Assembly (NCBI GenBank): GCA_046331625.1
Contig: JAXLQL010000002.1
Location: 310,001 to 374,000, forward strand
DNA: 64,000 nt
Source of the DNA: JAXLQL01 sp046331625
Lineage (GTDB): Bacteria > Acidobacteriota > Terriglobia > Bryobacterales > Bryobacteraceae
Direction: 5' to 3'
Shown: positions 58,087-64,000 of the stretch, one piece after another
How the letters are laid out: each line of letters begins with the position of its first letter
How positions within the stretch are numbered: position 1 is the stretch's first letter
Notes under the pieces: generated by a model
Told to the model about the DNA's origin: nothing
What the model saw: the letters and a program-made list of their open reading frames with translations, nothing else
Database searches by the model: none
Program-made: the position numbers and the translations under genes

Positions 58087-61000
58087 ATGCGCTTCGTCCC
58101 TTTTTCCATCATTGCCACCTGGCTCTTCTCATCCGTCGCCTTTCCCCAAGCGTTCACCGCTAACCTCACCGGCTTGGTGACCGACCCGAATTCCGCCGCA
58201 GTCAGCGGTGCGAACTGTAAGCTGGTCAACAGAGCCACGCAGGAAGTGCGCACCGGCGTCACTAGCGTCGAGGGACGCTACGTATTCTCGCAGTTGCTAC
58301 CCGGCGACTACTCGCTTACGGTCGAGATGGCGGGCTTCAAGACCGTCACGAACTCCGATATCATCCTCCGGGCGAACCAAGCCGGCGAAGTCAACGTCCA
58401 ACTCACCCTCGGCCAAGTGAGTGAGTCAGTGGAAGTCGCGGCGAACGTGATCCAGTTAGACACGCAGAGCGCCAACCAATCCGACACGCTCGGCCGGGAC
58501 CAGATCCTGAGCCTGCCCGCGTCCACGCGCAATCCTTTCGTAGCCGTGCATGCCATGGCGGGTGTTACTTCCATGAGCGTCGGCCAATCGAACAACTCGA
58601 GCGACCAGAACCAGGCGCGCTTCGCCTTCAATGGCGGCCGCGACATGAGCGGACTGGTTCTCATCGATGGCGTACCGGCGACCTCGGGCGACTGGGGCGC
58701 GCTGCTGGCTGCGCCGTCTGTGGAGTCAGTGCAGGAGGTTGTGGTCTCGCGCAACTCCTACGACGCCGAGTTCGGGAAGTCCGGCGGCGGCGTGGTCAGC
58801 GTGGTAACCAAGGGCGGCTCGGCGCAGTTCCACGGCTCCCTGTTCGAGTTCTTCCGTAACGACAAACTCGACGCCAACGCATGGGCGAACAACCGGGTCG
58901 GGCGGCCCAAAGTGGCCTTCCACCGCAACCAGTTTGGCGGCAACCTCTCCGGACCAATCTGGAAGAGCAAGAAACTCTTCTTCCTGGGCAGCTATGAAGC
59001 CTTGAAGGAGAGCTCGCCCGCTACGACGCTCGCCACGGTCCCTTCGGATCTCGAGCGCACGGGCAACTTCTCGAACACGCGCGACCCCAATAGCGTGGTT
59101 TCGCCGATCTTCGATCCCTTCAGCACGCGAGCCGACGGAACCCGCGACGCCTTCCCCGGGAACATCCTGCCCCGCAGCCGTTGGGACGCCGTCGGCGCGA
59201 AGACGCTCGAGTTCTATCCGAAGGCGAATGCCACTCCGACCAATGCCATCACGCAGGCAAACAACTTCTTCGGAGCCGGCGCTTCCGTTACCGACAACAA
59301 GCGCATGGATATTCGCATCGACTGGGCGCGCAGCGAAAAGCACACGATGTATGGCCGCGTTTCGAAGGCCTGGCAGACTCGCAAAACTCCGCGCTTTTAT
59401 GGAACCGGCGCCGACACCGGCAATGAGGGCGATCAACCTCGCTATCACATCACGTGGGGCAACACCTTCGTTCCCTCGCCCAAATGGGTGATCAACGTCA
59501 CCGCCGGCAGCGCTGCTGGCGCGAAGAACAGTTGCCTTGGCACTGCGCGACGGCGTGTTGGGTACGGTGATCGGCCTACCCTCGTCGCTCGTCTTCAGCT
59601 CGATTCGCCGCATCTGCCTCAGTTCAGCCGTTCGGTTATTCGGGACTCTCCAACGGGCGCGTGCTCAACTTCCCCGGCAGACCGACAACCTCCAGGTCAA
59701 TGCCACTCGCGAACTGGGCAAACACTCGCTCAAGTTCGGGTTCACGGGCGAAATCGTGCGCTTGAACTCGATCGACGTCCGCTCCACCGATTTCGCATTC
59801 GACCGTGGCATGACCTCCGGCCCCACGGCCCAGATTTCCTCATCCAATTCCGGGAACTCGGTGGCTTCGTTGTTGCTCGGAACGGGCGTGCCCACGGGAG
59901 CGGCGGGCGGCGTAACGGTGGTCAATAACACCGTGACCAACATGGTGGTTCCGGCCACTTCGAGGCTACTACGGCACGTACATACAAGACATCTACCGGT
60001 TCACGCCGCGCCTCACGCTGAACCTCGGGCTGCGTTGGGAAATGCAGCGCCCTTCAACCGAGCGATTCAACCGCTACAACTACTTCGATTTCAGCGCCAA
60101 GAACCCGCTCAGCCAGCAGACCGGCCTCGACCTGCGCGGCGGCCTCGTCTTCGTGAACTCCTCCGATCGCTTTCAGACGGCGCCCGACAACGCCGACTTG
60201 GCGCCACGAGTGGGCATCTCATACAAGCTGCACAACCGCATCGTGGCGCGCATGGGCTATGGGATCTTCTATCTGATGGGCTTCGGCACGGCTACTCAAG
60301 GCGGCCCCGCTGCCGGAACCGACGGATTCTCGGTCGCCACCAACTGGGTCAACACGCGCGGCGGCGACGGCATCACTCCGCAGGACCTGCTGTCGAACCT
60401 ATCCCAACGGCTTGAACAAAGCCGCAGGAAGTTCGCGCGGCCTGCTCACGCAGACCGGTTCGGCGACCACCGCCTTCCAGCGCTCCCACCCGACTGGCTA
60501 TGTGCAGAACTACTCGTTCGATCTGCAGTTCGAGTTGAGCCGATCGAACGTCCTCGAAGTAGGCTACTCGGGTAACGTGGGACGCAAGCTCAACTTCGGC
60601 GCCACGCCCGATGTCAACCAACCGCCCTCGCAGTATCTCTTTGGGGAACACACTCAATGACCAGGTACCGAATCCCTTCTTTTCTTTGGCGTGTTCCCAA
60701 CCGGCGTTCTCTCGGGCCGCACCGTACCGCGCCACCGCCTGCTGCGGCCCTTTCCGGAGTTCGTCTCCGTCAACCTCTCCGGAGACACTCCCGGTTCTTC
60801 GTCGAGCTTCAACGCCCTCTACGTCAAGTTCAACAAGCGCTTCGCGGCCGGCCTGAATCTCATGGCCAGCTACCAGTTTTCAAAGGCCATCGACAACAGT
60901 TCGGAAAACCAGGGCTGGCTGATTACCGACACGTTCCGCGACTACACCAACCGGTCGCTGGATCGCTCGATCTCGGGGCACGACGTTCCCCAAAGCTTCG

Positions 61001-61536
61001 TCACGGCGTTGGTTTGGGAAGTCCCGGTCGGCAAAGGCCGCAAGTTCGGCGGCGGCATGAACCGCGCCGTTGACGCTGTTATCGGCGGGTGGGAGCTTTC
61101 CTCGGTGATACGCTTCATGAGCGGTACGCCGCTCCGTCTGGTGGCTCCCAACAGCCTCAGCGCCTACGGCTTCGGGATCGTCAACGCGCAGATCGCCAAC
61201 CTCAAAGACGCGACCATCTCCAATCGGCGTCCGGAGGCTTGGTTCAACACCACCGCGATCAAGGCGCCCGCGCCGTTTACGCTGGGCAACGCACCGCGCT
61301 TTGCTCCGAATCTTCGTGCCGACGGTACGCATCACGCCGACATCAACATCGCCAAGAACTTCCGGATCTTCGAACGTCTGCGGGCTCAGTTCCGAGGCGA
61401 AATGTACGATCTGACCAACACTCCGCAGTTCTCCCTACCTGGCGTCACGGTGGGTGCGGCCGACTTCGGACAGGTGAACGGTACCCGCTACAATGACCGG
61501 CGCACGGTACAGCTAGGCTTGAAACTCCTGTTCTGA
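58087..61536 (+). pseudogene. TonB-dependent (Oar-like) receptor, multiply frameshifted
   Basis: Start ATG 58087 with AAAGGA 8 nt upstream; signal peptide FSIIATWLFSSVAFPQAF. Carboxypeptidase-regulatory domain (NLTGLVTDPNSAAVSGAN), plug (RNPFVAVHAMAGVTSM, VLIDGVPATSGDW) and beta barrel can all be followed to the terminal RTVQLGLKLLF, about 1,150 codons. The reading frame changes repeatedly: near 59513, 59590, 59623, 59680, 59955, 60400 and 60650-60690. Each break is consistent with a small indel. The first 480 codons are intact. Either a decaying gene or locally poor base calls; a functional receptor requires all breaks to be errors. Confidence 0.85.
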
Positions 61537-61553
61537 CCTTGCCTGAACCAGCC

Positions 61554-62876
61554 CTATTCTTCCAGCACCGCCGAGGCAGCATAGGAAAAGCTCAAGGGAA
61601 GAGTCGAATCCGTGCTGGTTCGGACTACCACTTGGTAGGCAGGCGGAAACGCGTCTCTTCCCATCTTCTTTAGAAGATCGCGCAACGACTCCGGTGTGGC
61701 AAAGAAATCAAGAGCGGCTTGGGTGCCGGCCGAATGCGTCCGCGAAACGATCAACGTCTTCTGTTGGCCTGCCGATCCTTCGCTCGGCAGGATGGTGAGC
61801 AGACCGTACGCCGAGGTGAGATTCCGCTGGCTGTCGCGAGTGGCGGAGAAAGAGCGGCCGGTGGGGCGCCCCTGGCGGTCATACTCCACGATTTTGAAAT
61901 CGCCGTCGGAACCGGCCGGCTCGACTCGGAGTGGCGCCCGAGCCAGCCGTTTCGAAATGCTCTCGCTATCCTCGGGCGAACCGATGATGATGGCGTTGCG
62001 CTTCCGAGTGGCTGCGAAAGGAACCAGCCGCTCGGGCAACACTTGAAAGCTCGCCCCGGCATTCGCCAGGGTCCTAACCGCGACGGTGGCGGCGATTGCG
62101 TCGCCGACTCCCAGCGAGTTCTGGGTCGGAAACAAAAAGAGCCGGGCATTCGGATCCACGTTTCTCAGGCGGCGATACCATTTGGCGGCATCGGGCGGAA
62201 CCGGCGCAGCGGGAGTGTAGACGTTGGAAACCGGAGGATGCTCGGCTTCGCGAACCACCAGTTGCAGAGATGTCGCCAAGCCGACCAGCGTGTTGGCGTC
62301 TGGAGCGAGCAAGGGGCCCCAGGCTTGCGCCACGATCGGATCTATTTTCGGGGTGCTCGACCGGTAGAGGAAGAACGCCGCGCCGATGACGAGCAATGCC
62401 CCTGCGGCCACAAGCGCAGGGATCATCCAACCCGTCGAACGGCGCGGCGCGGCAATGGCCGGGCGCGGCTGAATGAGGACCGGCTCGAGGTTGGCCTCCG
62501 GGGCCGCATGGAGGGTGAACTTGGGAACGTAGGATCCCTTCGTCAGTTCGATCCGCACCGTGGCGTTGGCGAGATCGGATCGGTAGAGTTCGTCCAACTT
62601 GCGGCGCAGCGTGTAGGCGCGATTCCGGACCGTGGAATCCTCCGCCGGCGAGTAGTCTGAAGGAAGCCCCAGCGCTTCGACTCCGATTCGGTACTCGGTC
62701 AACAGCCCGGCCTCACCTTGCATTTCCTTGTCGCAGAGGTATCGAAGAAGCGCCCGCAACTGCCCCGCTCGCGCCAGGGCGGGACTGGCCAGAGCCTGCT
62801 CGAGAGCTTGCAGCTTTTCGCTCGTTCCGATGGCCTGGGCCGGCAACGACAATCCCACTGGGAATGCTTGACGCAC
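61554..62876 (-). CDS. CadC-like one-span transcriptional regulator
   Basis: 440 residues, GTG start. An N-terminal winged-helix-like domain (LRALLRYLCDKEMQGEAGLL, then YRIGVEALGLPSDYSPAEDS, then NRAYTLRRKLDELY) is common in Acidobacteriota and often encoded beside Oar-like receptors (from memory). A proline-rich linker, one membrane helix (about 150-171) and an exported domain follow. It converges on the receptor with an 18-bp gap. It probably controls local genes from the membrane; ligand unknown. Confidence 0.75.
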   Translation of the reverse strand: MRQAFPVGLSLPAQAIGTSEKLQALEQALASPALARAGQLRALLRYLCDKEMQGEAGLLTEYRIGVEALGLPSDYSPAEDSTVRNRAYTLRRKLDELYRSDLANATVRIELTKGSYVPKFTLHAAPEANLEPVLIQPRPAIAAPRRSTGWMIPALVAAGALLVIGAAFFLYRSSTPKIDPIVAQAWGPLLAPDANTLVGLATSLQLVVREAEHPPVSNVYTPAAPVPPDAAKWYRRLRNVDPNARLFLFPTQNSLGVGDAIAATVAVRTLANAGASFQVLPERLVPFAATRKRNAIIIGSPEDSESISKRLARAPLRVEPAGSDGDFKIVEYDRQGRPTGRSFSATRDSQRNLTSAYGLLTILPSEGSAGQQKTLIVSRTHSAGTQAALDFFATPESLRDLLKKMGRDAFPPAYQVVVRTSTDSTLPLSFSYAASAVLEE

Positions 62877-63023
62877 TTCGTATACTCTACACCCAAGCGG
62901 AGTCCTGTGGATTTATCGCGAAAGCCGGAGATTCGCCGAAGGCAGCGCGTGCATTCGCAGAGACCTTCGAGTGGATTCTCGCTCGTGAAATTGCATGGTC
63001 GAGGCTTCTACTCCGCCTGGTGC
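62877..63023. other. Spacer between the regulator and the duplicated fragment
   Basis: It contains the regulator's promoter region; GTATAC occurs at about 62880 without a good -35. No gene supported. Confidence 0.35.
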
Positions 63024-63368
63024 GGCGCGCGCGCTGTGGGAGAACGGCGCGTGGGGGATCACGATGTCCTTCTCCGAGGGGCATAAAAAACGCGTGGATC
63101 GCGGAATAAAGCACGGCTTTACGCGGCGCATCGGCGCTCCGGGCGGGACGGCTTACGTGGAACCTTCGACTGAGTATTTTTGGTGATGTGGATGTCGGGG
63201 GTCCTGGGCTGACGCCGGTGGATACGGATTCAGGTCAGTGAATCATTTGGTGCGGACGGCAATCTGGGGCGGAAGGGGCAGCCGATCGGGCGGAGGCGCT
63301 TGCCGGGTTCGGAGGAGTGCTGGCGGCGCCGGGGAATAGCGGGTTCAATGAGGCGGTTGTGGAGGCGA
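63024..63368 (+). pseudogene. Degenerate copy of the Gfo/Idh/MocA 3' end
   Basis: LWENGAWGIT, FTRRIGAPGGTAYVEPSTEY and later TPV-type and GYGFR-type blocks match the oxidoreductase at 57420-57880. A deletion removes the segment around NVQNSLCFPDD, and a stop after EYFW plus frame changes follow. The fragment ends near GEAxxEA-like sequence. It shows that the interval was once duplicated. Confidence 0.85.
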
Positions 63369-63410
63369 AACCCAGGCCCTCCGCTCGTTTCGTCGTCGCT
63401 TCCAATGCTT

Positions 63411-63428
63411 TGCTAGCCTAGGCTAGCA
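63411..63428. repeat. Perfect 18-bp palindrome
   Basis: TGCTAGCCTAGGCTAGCA is its own reverse complement. It sits between the oxidoreductase fragment and the next gene fragment. It could be an operator, a recombination site or a hairpin loop. Confidence 0.7.
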
Positions 63429-63436
63429 GCCCGTGG

Positions 63437-63568
63437 CTAAGAGCCGAAGACCTCTACTCGAACGATGTCCGCATCATTGACCTGCGCATGGGCGGCGAAA
63501 TCGTGATCACCCCGAGTCCCACACCCGGGTACGATTACTACAAACCCCGCTACCTCAACATCTACTGA
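63437..63568 (+). pseudogene. C-terminal fragment of an unrecognised protein
   Basis: A frame ending at TGA 63568 reads LRAEDLYSNDVRIIDLRMGG, then EIVITPSPTPGYDYY, ending RYLNIY. It has no start codon or ribosome site and looks like the tail of a larger gene. Family unknown. Confidence 0.45.
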
Positions 63569-63570
63569 CT

Positions 63571-63587
63571 TGTAGGGCGGGCTTCAG
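63571..63587. repeat. Partial copy of the REP-like repeat
   Basis: TGTAGGGCGGGCTTCAG matches one end of the element found at 33046 and 48311. It is followed by GC-rich imperfect palindromes up to about 63650. Confidence 0.5.
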
Positions 63588-63735
63588 TCGGTGTGGCGCA
63601 CGCTTCTGCGTGCCGGCGGGCACTTCAGTGCTCTACCCGCCACCCGCAAGCGAACCGAGCGCCCCACTTCAAGGAGAATCACCAATGCACCACCCTCATT
63701 GCACCCGGCCCGCCCACTCTGTACCATGGTCCATC

Positions 63736-64000
63736 ATGCGCATTCTGGCCCTCACCGCGGCCGCCATCGCGATCTGCGCCGCAGCCGACGAGAAAATTCA
63801 ACTCCCCTCCACGCCCGAAGACATCGCTACGGGCAAGAAGCTGTTCCTCGGCGGATGCACCTACTGTCATGGACCCACAGGCGACGGCGGAAAAGGCGCC
63901 GACCTCTCGCGGCCAGTCCTCGTTCGCGCCAAATCCGATGACGACCTCGTCCGCATCATCGAAGTCGGCATCCCCGGCACTGAAATGCCCGGCGCCTGGC
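63736..64000 (+). CDS. Partial c-type cytochrome
   Basis: ATG 63736 opens a frame that runs to the window end (88 codons). Signal peptide MRILALTAAAIAICAAA. The heme motif CTYCH is at residues 46-50, preceded by GKKLFLGG and followed by GPTGDGGKGADLSRP, the layout of class-I cytochrome c domains; PGTEMPG is the usual axial-Met region. Exported; it may continue into a larger, possibly multi-domain, protein outside the window. Confidence 0.85.
   Translation, partial: MRILALTAAAIAICAAADEKIQLPSTPEDIATGKKLFLGGCTYCHGPTGDGGKGADLSRPVLVRAKSDDDLVRIIEVGIPGTEMPGAW

Noticed and set aside
1..64000. CRISPR array, IS element or prophage
   Set aside because: No regularly spaced repeats, no transposase, integrase or phage structural genes were seen.

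Overview
The window is GC-rich bacterial DNA. The best guess is an Acidobacteriota genome of the Bryobacterales/Solibacter type. This is inferred from gene content: an Oar-like TonB-dependent receptor with a carboxypeptidase-regulatory N-terminus, a CadC-like regulator with a winged-helix-like N-terminus and one membrane segment, a propeller-type hybrid sensor kinase, many very large secreted multidomain proteins, and short GGGACTGAAGTCCC-type palindromic repeats. No rRNA, tRNA or CRISPR array was seen. Two genes run off the window: a minus-strand hypothetical at the left edge and a cytochrome c at the right edge.

Layout. 0-11.4 kb: two giant secreted metzincin-type proteases. The second sits in a minus-strand operon with a small exported protein, an isochorismatase-family hydrolase and an MFS transporter, read from a good sigma70 promoter at 11.42-11.45 kb. 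11.45-12.07 kb has no gene but holds an inverted-repeat element. 12-25 kb: a methyltransferase whose 3' end overlaps a giant secreted lyase-like protein tail to tail; an FHA-GAF-AAA+ sigma54 activator; a minus-strand carbohydrate operon (L-rhamnonate dehydratase-like enzyme, two alpha/beta hydrolases, two exported proteins); then an exported protein and a PrsW-family membrane protease. 25-30.4 kb: three overlapping signalling genes (receiver-PP2C phosphatase, propeller histidine kinase, stand-alone receiver).

30.7-37 kb: a lysine riboswitch followed by dapE, asd, lysC, dapB, dapA and dapD, a nearly complete succinylase-branch lysine/diaminopimelate operon. 37-48.3 kb: an accessory array made of repeated modules. 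Each module has a minus-strand tail of an NHL-propeller gene, a shared leader with a conserved promoter, a secreted protein with two jelly-roll-like domains, and a secreted HEAT-like protein. Two modules carry full secreted genes, one is collapsed to fragments, and the only intact NHL gene closes the array. This is the most unusual region.

48.3-53.5 kb: rimP-nusA-infB on the minus strand, with an intrinsic terminator in the leader that looks like an attenuator. 53.5-57 kb: an SPFH/band-7 gene with an XRE regulator that carries an operator-like palindrome in its own promoter, and a dinD gene with an SOS-like box. 56.7-63.4 kb: a Gfo/Idh/MocA oxidoreductase, a TonB-dependent receptor broken by many frameshifts but preceded by a LacI-type operator, the CadC-like regulator, and a second, degenerate copy of the oxidoreductase 3' end.

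The carbohydrate genes fit plant-polymer or pectin scavenging (inference). The riboswitch, attenuator and XRE operator give unusually readable regulation. All family names come from reading motifs by eye; no search was run.
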